A stretch of 64,000 bases of DNA from NCBI RefSeq assembly GCF_000174355.1, contig NZ_ACIS01000011.1:32191-96190 (forward strand), read 5' to 3'. The DNA is from Pseudogulbenkiania ferrooxidans 2002 (lineage in GTDB: Bacteria; Pseudomonadota; Gammaproteobacteria; Burkholderiales; Chromobacteriaceae). Shown here piece by piece: positions 29,332 to 38,724 of the stretch; the stretch's first letter is position 1, and each line of letters opens with the position of its first letter. The position numbers were made by a program, and so were the translations under genes. The notes under the pieces were generated by a model. The model ran no database searches. It worked only from the letters and a program-made list of their open reading frames with translations, and had not been told where the DNA came from.

Positions 29332-30201
29332 CTAGAGCACCACGGTGCGGTTGCCGTTGATGAATACTCTCCTCTCGATGAAGGCCTTGACCGCCCGGGC
29401 CAGCGCCAGGCACTCGACGTCGCGTCCGGTGGCGAGCAGGCGCTCCGGACCGTAGGAATGGTCGACCCGCTCCACCACCTGCTCGATGATCGGCCCTTCA
29501 TCCAGCTCATCGGTGACGAAGTGGGCGGTGGCGCCGATCAGCTTGACGCCGCGCTCGTAGGCCTGGTGGTAGGGCTTGGCGCCCTTGAAGCCGGGCAGGA
29601 AGGAGTGGTGGATGTTGATCACGCGCCCGGCGAAGTCGGCGCTGAAGGCGGCCGACAGCACCTGCATGTAACGCGCCAGCACCACCAGTTCGGCACCACT
29701 CGCGGCGATCAGCGCGCGCAGGCGCGCCTCCTGCTCGGGCTTGCTGTCCGGGGTGAGCGGCAGGTGGTGGAAGGGAATACCGTTGGCTTCGGCCAACGGG
29801 GCCAGCGTGTCATGGTTGGAGACGATGGCGACCACGTCCATCTTCAATTCGTCCATGCGCCAGCGGAACAAGAGGTCGGCCAGGCAGTGGTCGAGCTTCG
29901 ACACCATGATCAGCACCCTGGGGCGCACCGCCTGGTCGTGCAGCGCCCAGCGCATGCCGAAGCGCGCCGCCACCGGAGCGAAATCGCGGCGCAGTTCGTC
30001 GAGCGCCAGCGCCTGTCCGGCGCGATGGTGGAAGATGCAGCGCAGGAAGAAGCGCTGCTGGCATTCGTCGTCGAACACGGCGAGCTCGTCGATGTAGCAG
30101 CCGCGCCGGTCGAGGAACTCGACCGCGGACGCTACCTCGCCGGCTTCGCTCGGACAATCCAGGGTCAGGCTGAATGGGTGGGAAGGATGGCTGGATTTCA
30201 T
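29332..30201 (-). CDS. purU: Formyltetrahydrofolate deformylase
   Basis: A 289-residue enzyme hydrolysing 10-formyl-THF to formate and THF. An N-terminal ACT-like region (FSLTLDCPSEAGEVASAVEF) precedes the formyltransferase fold with VLIMVSKLDHCLADLLFRWR, AIVSNHD, VVLARYMQVLS, the catalytic INIHHSFLPGFKGAKPYHQA and GATAHFVTDELDEGPII. ATG 30201 is preferred over 30213 because GGAGAG precedes it. In a sarcosine-oxidase operon it recycles THF loaded with the one-carbon unit. Confidence 0.93.
   Translation of the reverse strand: MKSSHPSHPFSLTLDCPSEAGEVASAVEFLDRRGCYIDELAVFDDECQQRFFLRCIFHHRAGQALALDELRRDFAPVAARFGMRWALHDQAVRPRVLIMVSKLDHCLADLLFRWRMDELKMDVVAIVSNHDTLAPLAEANGIPFHHLPLTPDSKPEQEARLRALIAASGAELVVLARYMQVLSAAFSADFAGRVINIHHSFLPGFKGAKPYHQAYERGVKLIGATAHFVTDELDEGPIIEQVVERVDHSYGPERLLATGRDVECLALARAVKAFIERRVFINGNRTVVL
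29788..29798 (-). repeat. GTTGGCCGAAG word, in purU
   Basis: Exact 11-mer, reading Pro-Leu-Ala-Glu-Ala on the purU strand. Confidence 0.8.
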
Positions 30202-30219
30202 GTTTCTCTCCATGGTCCG

Positions 30220-30669
30220 TCAGGCCTGCTCGGCCACCGCCCGGGGCTGCCCCTGGTCGGCGCGGCGCGTGTCATGCCAGTGCTGGTAGTCCTGGCGCGA
30301 CCACGACACCCTCACCCCCACCCGGCGCGCCACCTCCACCGCGTTCGGCTTGAACAGCGTCAGGTCCACCTGTTCCAGGGTCGGGAAGCGGCGGAACGAC
30401 AACTGCAGCAGGTCGATCGCCAGCTGCTCCACCAGGCCGGTGCCGGGCTGGCTTTCCAGATAGGCGCACAGCACCTGGCAGTAGCGGTGGTAATCCAGGC
30501 ACTCGGCGATATCCTGCGGCTGGCCGGGGTGGCGGTAGCGCAGCACGGCGTCGATCACCACCGGCTGCGGCGCGCGCTCGTAGTCGTAGATGCCGACCAC
30601 GGTCTGGGTCGCCAACCCGTCGATGACGATCTCCCAGGTGCGGGAGGCGGCGTGGCTCTGAGGCTGCAT
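30220..30669 (-). CDS. folB: Dihydroneopterin-aldolase-like protein (FolB family)
   Basis: A 149-residue FolB-fold protein: GIYDYERAPQPVVIDAVLRY has the substrate-anchoring Glu, LDYHRYCQVL the conserved Tyr, and LFKPNAVEVARRVGVRVSW the catalytic Lys. FolB makes or epimerises pterin precursors of folate. Copies inside sarcosine-catabolism operons are common and may support the THF pool or have a specialised role. It is 18 bases from purU and 66 from soxG. Confidence 0.78.
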   Translation of the reverse strand: MQPQSHAASRTWEIVIDGLATQTVVGIYDYERAPQPVVIDAVLRYRHPGQPQDIAECLDYHRYCQVLCAYLESQPGTGLVEQLAIDLLQLSFRRFPTLEQVDLTLFKPNAVEVARRVGVRVSWSRQDYQHWHDTRRADQGQPRAVAEQA

Positions 30670-30735
30670 GTCGGAACCTTCTACAAAAACGGTTGATCGG
30701 GAGGCAGGCCCGCGCCGCGGGCCTGCCTCGACCGG

Positions 30736-31329
30736 CTAGCGGATGAACTCGTCGGCGGCGTCGAGCAGCATCAGGCAGGCGTACTCGGCGAAGCTGCGCC
30801 GCACCACCAGCTGGTACAGCTCCTCAGCGATGTGCAACACGGTGATGCCGGCCTTGAAGAAGTGGCTCTGCGTGCTGCAGCCGACCGGGAACACCTTGGG
30901 GTGCAGGTCGAGCGGGCAGCCCTTGGCCAGCACCTCGCGCACACGTCGGCCGGACAGTTCGAACACGGTGTAACCGCTGCTGACGTCGACCACGGCGTGG
31001 TGCTCGCCGGCGAGCGCCTGGCGCAGCGCCCGCTCCAGCTCGGGGCCGGTTTCCTCGACCGACTGGATCAGCCACTCGTCCGGCCCCATCCATACCGCGC
31101 TGCAGCCGCTGGCCGAAGCCGTTATGGTCTGGCCGCTGGGCAGGGCCAGCTGCAGCACCTCTTCCACCGCACCGCGGAAGGCCGGCGAGTCCGGGTCGCC
31201 GCGCAGCGTGACGTGGGTCATGAAGGCGCGCTCGACTAGGCCGAAGTCTTTCGGCCCCTTGACGAAGGCCGCGGCCAGTTTCGACTTGATGCCCACCAGC
31301 GGGGCTTCCTGAATCAGCTGATCAGACAT
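30736..31329 (-). CDS. soxG: Sarcosine oxidase gamma subunit
   Basis: A 197-residue protein with the SoxG fold: ASASGCSAVWMGPDEWLIQS, AVVDVSSGYTVFELSGRRVR, LAKGCPLDLHPKVFPVG, CSTQSHFFKAGITVLH and RSFAEYACLMLLDAADEF. It stabilises the heterotetramer. ATG 31329 overlaps the soxA stop by eight bases. Confidence 0.93.
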   Translation of the reverse strand: MSDQLIQEAPLVGIKSKLAAAFVKGPKDFGLVERAFMTHVTLRGDPDSPAFRGAVEEVLQLALPSGQTITASASGCSAVWMGPDEWLIQSVEETGPELERALRQALAGEHHAVVDVSSGYTVFELSGRRVREVLAKGCPLDLHPKVFPVGCSTQSHFFKAGITVLHIAEELYQLVVRRSFAEYACLMLLDAADEFIR

Positions 31330-34318
31330 GTTGGCGTCCTCCTTCGACGTCGTAGAACACCGGGCTGCACACTTCGACTTCGATGCTGCGCCCGTCCCGC
31401 AAGGCCACGTAGACTCGCTCGCCATGGCGCGACTGCCCGCCCTTCATTACCGCCATGGCGATGGAACGCGCCAGGATCGGGCTGAAGTAGCTGGAAGTGA
31501 CGTGCCCCAGCATCGGCGTCATGCCGCCGCTGGTGGGCTGCGCGACGATCTGCCCGCCTTCCGGCAGTACGAACTTGGGGTCGAGCGGCTTGAGGCCGAC
31601 CAGCTGCTTGCGGTCGTGGCGGCGCGTGTCGGAGCGGAACAGCGAGCGCTTGCCGAGGAAGTCCTTGGCCTTGGACACCATGCCCTCCATGCCGAGGTCG
31701 ATCGGGCTGACCGAACCGTCGGTATCCTGGCCCACGATGATGTAACCCTTCTCGGCGCGCAGCACGTGCATGGTCTCGGTGCCGTAGGGGGTGATGCCGA
31801 ACTCGGCACCGGCCGCCATCAGCGCCTCCCACACCTTGCGGCCGAGGTTGGCCGGCACGTTGACTTCGTAGGCGAGCTCGCCCGAGAAGCTGATGCGCAT
31901 CACGCGCGCCGCCACCCCGGCCACGGTGCCGTTGCGGTAGCTCATGAACGGGAAGGCCTGCGGCGCGAAGTCGATGTCGCTGCACACCTTCTGCAGCACG
32001 CGGCGGCTGTTCGGGCCGGCCACGGCGAAGGTCGCCCAGTGGTCGGTGACGGTGGTCAGGTGCACCTTGAGGTGCGGCCACTCGGTCTGCAGCCAGCGCT
32101 CCATCCAGTTGAGCACGCGCGCCGCGCCGCCGGTGGTGGTGGTCATCAGGAAGTGGTGCTCGGCGAGGCGCGTGGTGACGCCGTCGTCGAACACCATGCC
32201 GTTCTCGTCCAGCATCAGGCCGTAGCGGCACTTGCCGACTTCGAGCTTGCTCCACGGGTTGGTGTAGAGCCAGTTGAGCAAGGTGGTGGCGTCCGGACCC
32301 TGGATGTCGATCTTGCCGAGCGTGGAGGCATCGAGCATGCCGACGCTGTTGCGCACCGCCAGGCATTCGCGCGCCACGGCGGCATGCAGGTCTTCCCCGT
32401 TCCTCGGGAAATACCACGGGCGCTTCCACTGCCCGACGTCCTCGAACAGCGCGCCGTGTTCGACGTGCCACTCGTGCAGGCAGGTCTTGCGGATCGGGTC
32501 GAGGTAGTCGCCCAGTTCGCGCCCGGCGATGGCGCCGAAGCTGACCGGCGTGAAGTTGGGGCGGAACGTGGTGGTGCCGGTTTCGGGAATGCTCTGCCCC
32601 AACACCTCGGCCAGGATCGCCATGCCGTTGATGTTGCCGAGCTTGCCCTGGTCGGTGCCGAAGCCCATCGCGGTATAGCGCTTGACGTGTTCGATCGAGT
32701 GGTAGCCTTCGCGCGCCGCCAGGTAGATGTCGGCGGCCGAGACGTCATTCTGGAAATCGACGAACTGCTTGTCGCTTCGGCCAACCTTGTCGCGGTCGCC
32801 GACCAGCCACAGCGGCAGCAGCGGGGCCTCGCCCTGCTCCTCCACCGACCAGGCCGGCAGCCTGGGCAGCGCGAACCCCTCCAGCTCGAGCGAGCGGCGC
32901 GCGGCCTGCACCGCCCCGCTCAGTACCCGGGCCAGGCTGAAGTCGCCGTTGCAGGCGCCGGCGCTGATTTCGGCCTGTACCGACTGGCCCGGCACGAAGC
33001 AGGCTTTCTGCTCGTCCCAGCGCGCCTTGCCGCCCGATTGGGCGAACAGGTGCAGCACCGGGTTGAAGCCGCCCGACATTGCCAGCAGGTCGCAATCGAG
33101 GCTGCCGGCGTCGCCGGCGAGGCGGCCGCCCTGGTAACGGCTGAGCGTGACGCGGCTGACGCGCAGATCGCCGCTGGCATGGCTCACCACGGTGCCGTAC
33201 TTCACCTCGATGCCGCGCCGGCGCGCCTGCTGCGGCAGGTCGCCATAGCTGGCGGTGCGCGGATCGACCACGGTGACGCGGGCGCCGGCCTCGTACAGGT
33301 CGAGCGCGGTCTGGTAGGCCTGGTCGTTGTTGGTGAACACCACCGCGCGCTTGCCCGGCAGCACGCCGAAACGACGCACATAGGTCGACACCGCGGAGGC
33401 GGTCATCACCCCCGGCCGGTCGTTGTTGGCGAACACCAGCGGACGCTCGTGGGCGCCGGTGGCGAGGATCACGCGCTGGGCGCGCACCTTCCACACCCGT
33501 TCGCGCACGCCCTGGCGCCGCGCCAGGGGCAGGTGGTCGGTCTTGCGCTCGCAAATGGTGAGCAGGTTGTGGTCCTGGTAGCCGAACACGGTACTGCGCC
33601 GCAACACCTGGACCTCGGGCATCGCCGCCAGTTCCGACTCGATCCGCGCCACCCACTCCAGCCCCGGCAGGCCGTCGATGCTGGCCGGCTGGCGGAGCAG
33701 GCTGCCGCCCAGTTCCGGCTGGTTGTCGGCGAGGATGACGCGGGCGCCGGCGCGGCCGGCGACCCAGGCGGCGGCGAGCCCGGCCGGGCCGCCCCCCACC
33801 ACCAGCACGTCGCAGTGGGCGTAGCGCTTGTCGTAGCGGTCGGTGTCGAGCACGGTCGGCGCTTCGCCCAGACCGGCGGCCTCGCGGATGAACTCCTCGT
33901 ACTTCGGCCACATCTTCTGCGGCCACATGAAGGTCTTGTAGTAGAAGCCGGCCGGGATGAAACGGGCGATCTTCTGGTTCACCGCGAGGCGGTCGTTCTC
34001 CAGGCTCGGCTTGGCATTGACGCTCTTGGCGCTCAGCCCGTCGTACAGCTCGAGCTCGGTGGCGCGGGCGTTGGGCACCTCGTAGGCGCCGGATTCGAGC
34101 TGCACCAGCGCGTTCGGCTCCTCGACGCCGGCGGTGATGATGCCGCGCGGGCGGTGGTACTTCCAGCTACGCGCCACGAAGTGCACGTCGTTGGCGAGCA
34201 GCGCCGAGGCAAGGGTGTCGCCCTCGACGCCCTGGTAGGTCTTGCCGTTGAAGTGGAACGTCAGCGGGACGGCGCGGTTGATGCGGCCGCCTTGCGGGAT
34301 ACGGTTAGTCTGCGCCAT
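31322..34318 (-). CDS. soxA: Sarcosine oxidase alpha subunit
   Basis: A 998-residue subunit. The N-terminus has the ferredoxin-like loop TFHFNGKTYQGVEGDTLASA and RSWKYHRPRGI; an NAD/FAD domain follows (DVLVVGGGPAGLAAAWVAGR); then a second nucleotide region (RVILATGAHERP); the C-terminal third is a GcvT-like THF-binding domain (LDASTLGKIDIQGPDA, GELAYEVNVPANLGRKVWE). The enzyme demethylates sarcosine to glycine and passes the methylene group to THF, giving 5,10-methylene-THF and H2O2. It overlaps soxD by 14 bases and soxG by eight. Confidence 0.96.
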   Translation of the reverse strand: MAQTNRIPQGGRINRAVPLTFHFNGKTYQGVEGDTLASALLANDVHFVARSWKYHRPRGIITAGVEEPNALVQLESGAYEVPNARATELELYDGLSAKSVNAKPSLENDRLAVNQKIARFIPAGFYYKTFMWPQKMWPKYEEFIREAAGLGEAPTVLDTDRYDKRYAHCDVLVVGGGPAGLAAAWVAGRAGARVILADNQPELGGSLLRQPASIDGLPGLEWVARIESELAAMPEVQVLRRSTVFGYQDHNLLTICERKTDHLPLARRQGVRERVWKVRAQRVILATGAHERPLVFANNDRPGVMTASAVSTYVRRFGVLPGKRAVVFTNNDQAYQTALDLYEAGARVTVVDPRTASYGDLPQQARRRGIEVKYGTVVSHASGDLRVSRVTLSRYQGGRLAGDAGSLDCDLLAMSGGFNPVLHLFAQSGGKARWDEQKACFVPGQSVQAEISAGACNGDFSLARVLSGAVQAARRSLELEGFALPRLPAWSVEEQGEAPLLPLWLVGDRDKVGRSDKQFVDFQNDVSAADIYLAAREGYHSIEHVKRYTAMGFGTDQGKLGNINGMAILAEVLGQSIPETGTTTFRPNFTPVSFGAIAGRELGDYLDPIRKTCLHEWHVEHGALFEDVGQWKRPWYFPRNGEDLHAAVARECLAVRNSVGMLDASTLGKIDIQGPDATTLLNWLYTNPWSKLEVGKCRYGLMLDENGMVFDDGVTTRLAEHHFLMTTTTGGAARVLNWMERWLQTEWPHLKVHLTTVTDHWATFAVAGPNSRRVLQKVCSDIDFAPQAFPFMSYRNGTVAGVAARVMRISFSGELAYEVNVPANLGRKVWEALMAAGAEFGITPYGTETMHVLRAEKGYIIVGQDTDGSVSPIDLGMEGMVSKAKDFLGKRSLFRSDTRRHDRKQLVGLKPLDPKFVLPEGGQIVAQPTSGGMTPMLGHVTSSYFSPILARSIAMAVMKGGQSRHGERVYVALRDGRSIEVEVCSPVFYDVEGGRQHV
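32775..32785 (-). repeat. GTTGGCCGAAG word, in soxA
   Basis: Exact 11-mer in a second frame (Lys-Val-Gly-Arg-Ser). Confidence 0.8.
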
Positions 34319-34595
34319 GAGAGTCTCCCGACGCGCCGGCCCCGATGGGGTAGGTGCGGATGAATTGGTAGGTCACGGTGTCGCGCTCGGCGTTGAACCA
34401 GCGGCGGCAGCCGGAGGCGTGAAACCACTGCTCCTTGTGAACACCCTTGGTGTTCTTGCGCATGAACACGTAGTCGCCCCACGCTTCGTCGGACAGCGTC
34501 TCGCTCTCCAGCGGGCGCACGATGTCGGCTTCGCCGCCGCAGCTGAATTCGCTCTCGGCACGCGCCCCGCACCAGGGACAAGTAATCTGCAACAT
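34305..34595 (-). CDS. soxD: Sarcosine oxidase delta subunit
   Basis: A 96-residue zinc subunit beginning MLQITCPWCGARAESEFSCG; the CPWCG pair and the GCRRWFNAERDTVT region, with its Cys and His, form the usual zinc site. Length is normal. The ATG at 34595 follows GGAGAACC. Overlapping soxA and 14 bases after soxB, it is firmly in the operon. Confidence 0.94.
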   Translation of the reverse strand: MLQITCPWCGARAESEFSCGGEADIVRPLESETLSDEAWGDYVFMRKNTKGVHKEQWFHASGCRRWFNAERDTVTYQFIRTYPIGAGASGDSHGAD

Positions 34596-34609
34596 GGTGG
34601 TTCTCCTGA

Positions 34610-35854
34610 TCAGTGGGCGACCGCCGCCGCACCGTGCTCGTCGATGAGATGGCCGGAATAGAAGCGGTCCAGCGCGAACGCGGCGTTGAGCGGGTGCGGG
34701 TTGTCGGTGGCGATGGTGTGGGCGAACACGTGCCCCGAGCCCGGCGTGGCCTTGAAGCCGCCGGTGCCCCAGCCGCAGTTGAAGTAGAGCCCCTTGACCG
34801 GGGTCTTGCTGATGATCGGGCAGGCGTCCGGCGAGACGTCGACGATGCCGCCCCACTGGCGGTTCATGCGCACGCGGCTGAAGATCGGGAACATCTCGAC
34901 GATCGCCTGCAGCGTACCCTCGATGGTGTGGAAGCTGCCGCGCTGGCCGTAGCCGGTGTACTGGTCGATGCCGGCGCCGATCACCAGGTCGCCCTTGTCG
35001 GACTGGCTGATGTAGGCGTGCACCGCGTTGGACATGATCACCGTGTTGATGACCGGCTTGATCGGCTCGGACACCAGCGCCTGCAAGGGATGGCTCTCCA
35101 GCGGCAGGCGGATGTCGGCCATGGCCGCCAGCACGCTCGAGTTGCCGGCCGCCACCACCCCCACCTTCTTGGCCTTGATGAAGCCGCGCGTGGTTTCCAC
35201 CCCGACCACCGCGCCGTTTTCGCGGCGGATGGCGGTCACTTCGCAGTTCTGGATGATGTCGACGCCGCGCTGGTCGGCGCCACGGGCGTAGCCCCAGGCC
35301 ACCGCGTCGTGACGCGCCACCCCGGCGCGCGGCTGGAACGACGCGCCCAGCACCGGGTAGCGGCTGTTGAGGTTGATGCAGGGCACGATCGCCTTGATCT
35401 GCTCCGGCGTCAGCACCTCGGCGTCGACGCCGTTGAGGCGGTTGGCCCCGACGCGGCGCTCGATGTCGCGCATGTCCTGCAGGGAGTGGCCGAGGTTCAT
35501 CACGCCGCGCTGGCTGAACATCACGTTGTAGTTGAGGTCCTGCGCCAGTCCTTCCCACAGCTTCAGGGCGTGCTCGTAGAGCTGCGCGGCTTCGTCCCAC
35601 AGGTAGTTGGAGCGCACGATGGTGGTATTGCGCGCGGTGTTGCCGCCGCCCAGGTAGCCCTTCTCGATCACCGCCACGTTGGTGATGCCGTGCTCCTTGG
35701 CCAGGTAGTAGGCGGTGGCGAGGCCGTGGCCGCCGCCGCCGATGATCACCACGTCGTACTCGCGCTTGGGCTCGGGACTGCGCCAGGCGCGTTGCCAGTT
35801 CTCGTGGTACGAGAGCCCGTTACGCACCAGGCTGAAAATGGAATAACGTTTCAT
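34610..35854 (-). CDS. soxB: Sarcosine oxidase beta subunit
   Basis: A 414-residue FAD subunit, the site of sarcosine oxidation. The dinucleotide motif is [20 protein letters not shown] (about 33-52), followed by [19 protein letters not shown], typical of SoxB; C-terminal [20 protein letters not shown] is the second FAD-contact region. It starts 10 bases after the sdaA stop. Confidence 0.96.
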   Translation of the reverse strand: MKRYSIFSLVRNGLSYHENWQRAWRSPEPKREYDVVIIGGGGHGLATAYYLAKEHGITNVAVIEKGYLGGGNTARNTTIVRSNYLWDEAAQLYEHALKLWEGLAQDLNYNVMFSQRGVMNLGHSLQDMRDIERRVGANRLNGVDAEVLTPEQIKAIVPCINLNSRYPVLGASFQPRAGVARHDAVAWGYARGADQRGVDIIQNCEVTAIRRENGAVVGVETTRGFIKAKKVGVVAAGNSSVLAAMADIRLPLESHPLQALVSEPIKPVINTVIMSNAVHAYISQSDKGDLVIGAGIDQYTGYGQRGSFHTIEGTLQAIVEMFPIFSRVRMNRQWGGIVDVSPDACPIISKTPVKGLYFNCGWGTGGFKATPGSGHVFAHTIATDNPHPLNAAFALDRFYSGHLIDEHGAAAVAH

Positions 35855-35863
35855 AATCTCACC

Positions 35864-37240
35864 TCAACACTCGATGACGTTGACGGCCAACCCCCCGCGG
35901 GAGGTCTCCTTGTACTTGACCTTCATGTCGGCACCGGTCTCGCGCATGGTCTTGATGACCTTGTCGAGCGAGACGTAATGCTTGCCGTTGCCCTTGAGCG
36001 CCATGCGCGCGGCGTTGACCGCCTTGATCGCGCCCATGGCGTTGCGCTCGATGCAGGGAATCTGCACCTGGCCGCCGACCGGGTCGCAGGTCATGCCGAG
36101 GTTGTGTTCCATGCCGATTTCCGCGGCGTTCTCGATCTGTTCCGGGGTGCCGCCCAGCACGGCGGTCAATGCCGCCGCCGCCATCGAGCAGGCCACCCCG
36201 ACCTCACCCTGGCAGCCCACCTCGGCACCGGAGATCGAGGCGTTTTCCTTGTAGAGGATGCCGATCGCCGCCGCGGTGAGCAGGAAGTCCATCACCCCCT
36301 GCTGGGTCGAACCGGGCACGAATTTGGTGTAGTAGTGCAGCACCGCCGGGATGATGCCGGCCGCGCCGTTGGTCGGCGCCGTGACGATGCAGCCGCCAGC
36401 GGCGTTTTCCTCGTTCACCGCCATGGCGTAGAGGTTGATCCAGTCGATCATCGACAGCGGGTCGCGCAGGCTGGCCTCGGACTGCGCCTTGAGCGTCTGG
36501 TAGAGCTCGGGCGCGCGCCGCTTGACCTTCAACGGCCCCGGCAGCACGCCTTCGGTGGCGCAGCCGCGCTTGACCGCCGCCGCCATGGTCTCGGCGATCG
36601 CCAGCAACTGCTGGCGGATTTCGTCCGGCTCGCGCCAGGCCTGCTCGTTCTCGAACATCAGCTGGGCGATCGACAGACCACTCTCGCCGGTGAGGCGCAG
36701 CAGGTCGACCCCGGATTTGAACGGGTGCGGCACCGGGTGCGACGGCAACAGGCCGTTGAGACGGCGCCCGGCCGCGTCGATCACGAAGCCGCCGCCGATC
36801 GAGTAGTACACCTCCTCCAACAGCGGGGTGCCGGCGGCGTCGCTGGCGATCAGGCGCAGGCCGTTGGTGTGCGCCGGCAGGTTCTCGCGCGGCAGGAACA
36901 CCAGACGCGCCTTTTCGGCGAAGACGATCGGGTGCGTCCCCATCACCTTGAGGCATTGCGTGGCGCGGATCTCGGCCAGGCGGGCCTCGGCGTAGTCCGG
37001 GTCGATCTTGTCGGGCACATTGCCCTCGAGGCCCAGCAGTACCGCCTTGTCGGTACCATGCCCCTTGCCGGTGGCGGCCAGCGCGCCGTGCAGCCGAACA
37101 TCGACCGCCGCCACCTGGGGGAGCACGCCGCACTGCTGCAGGCGCTCGGCAAAGTGCTGGGCGGCGATCATCGGGCCGACGGTGTGCGAACTGGAGGGTC
37201 CGATACCGATCTTGAACAGGTCGAATGTGCTGACGTTCAT
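35864..37240 (-). CDS. sdaA: L-serine ammonia-lyase (iron-sulfur type)
   Basis: A 458-residue single-chain L-serine dehydratase. The beta-type N-terminal domain has [18 protein letters not shown]; the alpha-type catalytic part has [14 protein letters not shown] and [20 protein letters not shown]. The [4Fe-4S] cysteines appear in [20 protein letters not shown] and [10 protein letters not shown]. It converts serine from GlyA to pyruvate and ammonia, so the sarcosine-derived carbon reaches central metabolism. It sits 10 bases from glyA and 10 from soxB. Confidence 0.95.
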   Translation of the reverse strand: MNVSTFDLFKIGIGPSSSHTVGPMIAAQHFAERLQQCGVLPQVAAVDVRLHGALAATGKGHGTDKAVLLGLEGNVPDKIDPDYAEARLAEIRATQCLKVMGTHPIVFAEKARLVFLPRENLPAHTNGLRLIASDAAGTPLLEEVYYSIGGGFVIDAAGRRLNGLLPSHPVPHPFKSGVDLLRLTGESGLSIAQLMFENEQAWREPDEIRQQLLAIAETMAAAVKRGCATEGVLPGPLKVKRRAPELYQTLKAQSEASLRDPLSMIDWINLYAMAVNEENAAGGCIVTAPTNGAAGIIPAVLHYYTKFVPGSTQQGVMDFLLTAAAIGILYKENASISGAEVGCQGEVGVACSMAAAALTAVLGGTPEQIENAAEIGMEHNLGMTCDPVGGQVQIPCIERNAMGAIKAVNAARMALKGNGKHYVSLDKVIKTMRETGADMKVKYKETSRGGLAVNVIEC

Positions 37241-37249
37241 GGCGGCCTC

Positions 37250-38509
37250 TCAGCGTCGCTGGTAGACGGGGAAGTCGCGGCACAGCGCACCCACCTGGGC
37301 GCGCACCGAGGCGACGACCTCCTCGTTGCCGAGGTGGTCGAGCACGTCGCAGATCAGCGTCGCGGTGCGCGCCGACTCGTATTCGGTGAAGCCGCGCGTG
37401 GTGATCGCCGGCGAGCCGATGCGGATGCCGCTGGTGACGAACGGGCTTTGCGGGTCGTTCGGCACGGCGTTCTTATTCACCGTGATGTGCGCCCGGCCCA
37501 GTGCGGCGTCGGCGTCCTTGCCGGTGATGCCCTTGTTGATCAGCGACAGCAGGAACAGGTGGTCGTCGGTACCGCCGGACACCACCTCGTAGCCGCGCTC
37601 CTGGAATACCATGACCATGGCGCGGGCGTTGGCGATGACCTGCTGCTGGTAGGCCTTGAATTCCGGCTGCTGCGCTTCGAGGAAGGCCACGGCCTTGGCG
37701 GCGATGACGTGCATCAGCGGGCCGCCCTGGATGCCGGGGAACACCAGCGAGCTAAACTTCTTCTCCAGCTCCGGGTTGCTCTTGGCCAGGATCAGGCCGC
37801 CGCGCGGGCCGCGCAGGGTCTTGTGGGTGGTGGTGGTGACGACGTCGGCGAACGGCAGCGGGTTCGGGTACAGCCCGGCGGCGACCAGACCGGCGACGTG
37901 CGCCATGTCGACGAACAGGTACGCTCCCACCGAGTCGGCAATCTCGCGGAAGCGGGCAAAATCCAGCACGCGGGCGTAGGCGGAGAAGCCGGCCACGATC
38001 ATCTTCGGGCGGTGTTCTTCGGCCAACCTTTGCACTTCGTCGTAGTCGATCAGCCCGGTGTCCGGGTTGAGGCCGTACTGCACGGCGTTGTAGAGCTTGC
38101 CGGAGAAGTTGACCTTGGCGCCGTGGGTGAGATGGCCGCCGTGCGCCAGGCTCATGCCGAGCACGGTGTCGTGCGGTTCCAAGAGCGCCATGTAGACCGC
38201 GGCGTTGGCCTGCGAGCCGGAGTGCGGCTGCACGTTGGCGTAGTCGGCGCCGAACAGCTCCTTGGCGCGGTCGATGGCGAGCTGCTCGACCACGTCGACG
38301 TGTTCGCAGCCGCCGTAGTAGCGCTTGCCGGGGTAGCCTTCGGCGTACTTGTTGGTGAGCACCGAGCCCTGCGCCTGCATCACGCGCGGACTGGTGTAGT
38401 TTTCGGAGGCGATGAGCTCGATGTGGTCTTCCTGGCGCTGGCGTTCCGCCTCCAGCGCGTTCCACAGAGCGTCATCGAACCCCGCAATGATCTGATCTTG
38501 CGAGAACAT
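37250..38509 (-). CDS. glyA: Serine hydroxymethyltransferase
   Basis: A 419-residue PLP enzyme interconverting glycine + 5,10-methylene-THF and serine + THF. Conserved blocks include [35 protein letters not shown] and the PLP-lysine region [16 protein letters not shown]. Heading the sox gene block, it joins the two products of sarcosine oxidase (glycine and methylene-THF) into serine. A chromosomal housekeeping glyA probably exists elsewhere; I cannot test that. Confidence 0.96.
   Translation of the reverse strand: MFSQDQIIAGFDDALWNALEAERQRQEDHIELIASENYTSPRVMQAQGSVLTNKYAEGYPGKRYYGGCEHVDVVEQLAIDRAKELFGADYANVQPHSGSQANAAVYMALLEPHDTVLGMSLAHGGHLTHGAKVNFSGKLYNAVQYGLNPDTGLIDYDEVQRLAEEHRPKMIVAGFSAYARVLDFARFREIADSVGAYLFVDMAHVAGLVAAGLYPNPLPFADVVTTTTHKTLRGPRGGLILAKSNPELEKKFSSLVFPGIQGGPLMHVIAAKAVAFLEAQQPEFKAYQQQVIANARAMVMVFQERGYEVVSGGTDDHLFLLSLINKGITGKDADAALGRAHITVNKNAVPNDPQSPFVTSGIRIGSPAITTRGFTEYESARTATLICDVLDHLGNEEVVASVRAQVGALCRDFPVYQRR
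38018..38028 (-). repeat. GTTGGCCGAAG word, in glyA
   Basis: Exact 11-mer, reading Arg-Leu-Ala-Glu-Glu. Confidence 0.8.
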
Positions 38510-38541
38510 CCTGCTATCTCCTTTGTATTTCTTGTCTTTGT

Positions 38542-38569
38542 CTCCGGCGGCAAGCGAGTGCCGCCGGAG
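38542..38569. other. Perfect GC hairpin in the creA-glyA spacer
   Basis: CTCCGGCGGCA and TGCCGCCGGAG pair perfectly around a six-base loop (AGCGAG). Neither side has a T run, so it is not a standard terminator. It lies in the glyA leader, about 33 bases upstream of the ATG, and may set expression between creA and the sox genes. Confidence 0.6.
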
Positions 38570-38579
38570 TTACTGCCGG

Positions 38580-38721
38580 GAACCTGCCACACTCTTGCTG
38601 CGCGTCCCTGATCGGGGCTCATGCGCTGCTCGAAATCCTCATGTACTCCAGTACATTCCGGTTTCTGCGCTGCTCTTCACCCCGCTGAGGGCCGCTCGCG
38701 ACAGAGCGTGAACAGGCTCCT
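38580..38721. repeat. MITE-like repeat, family 1, copy C
   Basis: In inverse orientation to copies A and B. Its right end (GCGTGAACAGGCTCCT) lies four bases from the creA stop. The core CTCTTCACCCCGCTGAGG and CTGATCGGGGCTCATGCG match the family. The hairpin here is ATGTAC-TCCA-GTACAT, where copies A and B have ATGGAC/GTCCAT, a compensated pair change. Confidence 0.75.
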
Positions 38722-38724
38722 GAA

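Noticed and set aside
31328..34363. A 1011-codon plus-strand open frame
   Set aside because: Antisense to soxA, which is unmistakable.
38510..38580. Possible glycine riboswitch in the glyA leader
   Set aside because: Only one GC hairpin is visible; no tandem aptamer architecture.
34613..38611. A 1332-codon plus-strand open frame
   Set aside because: It is entirely antisense to glyA, sdaA and soxB, with low-complexity composition (Val, His, Asp, Gly). High G+C makes such frames common.
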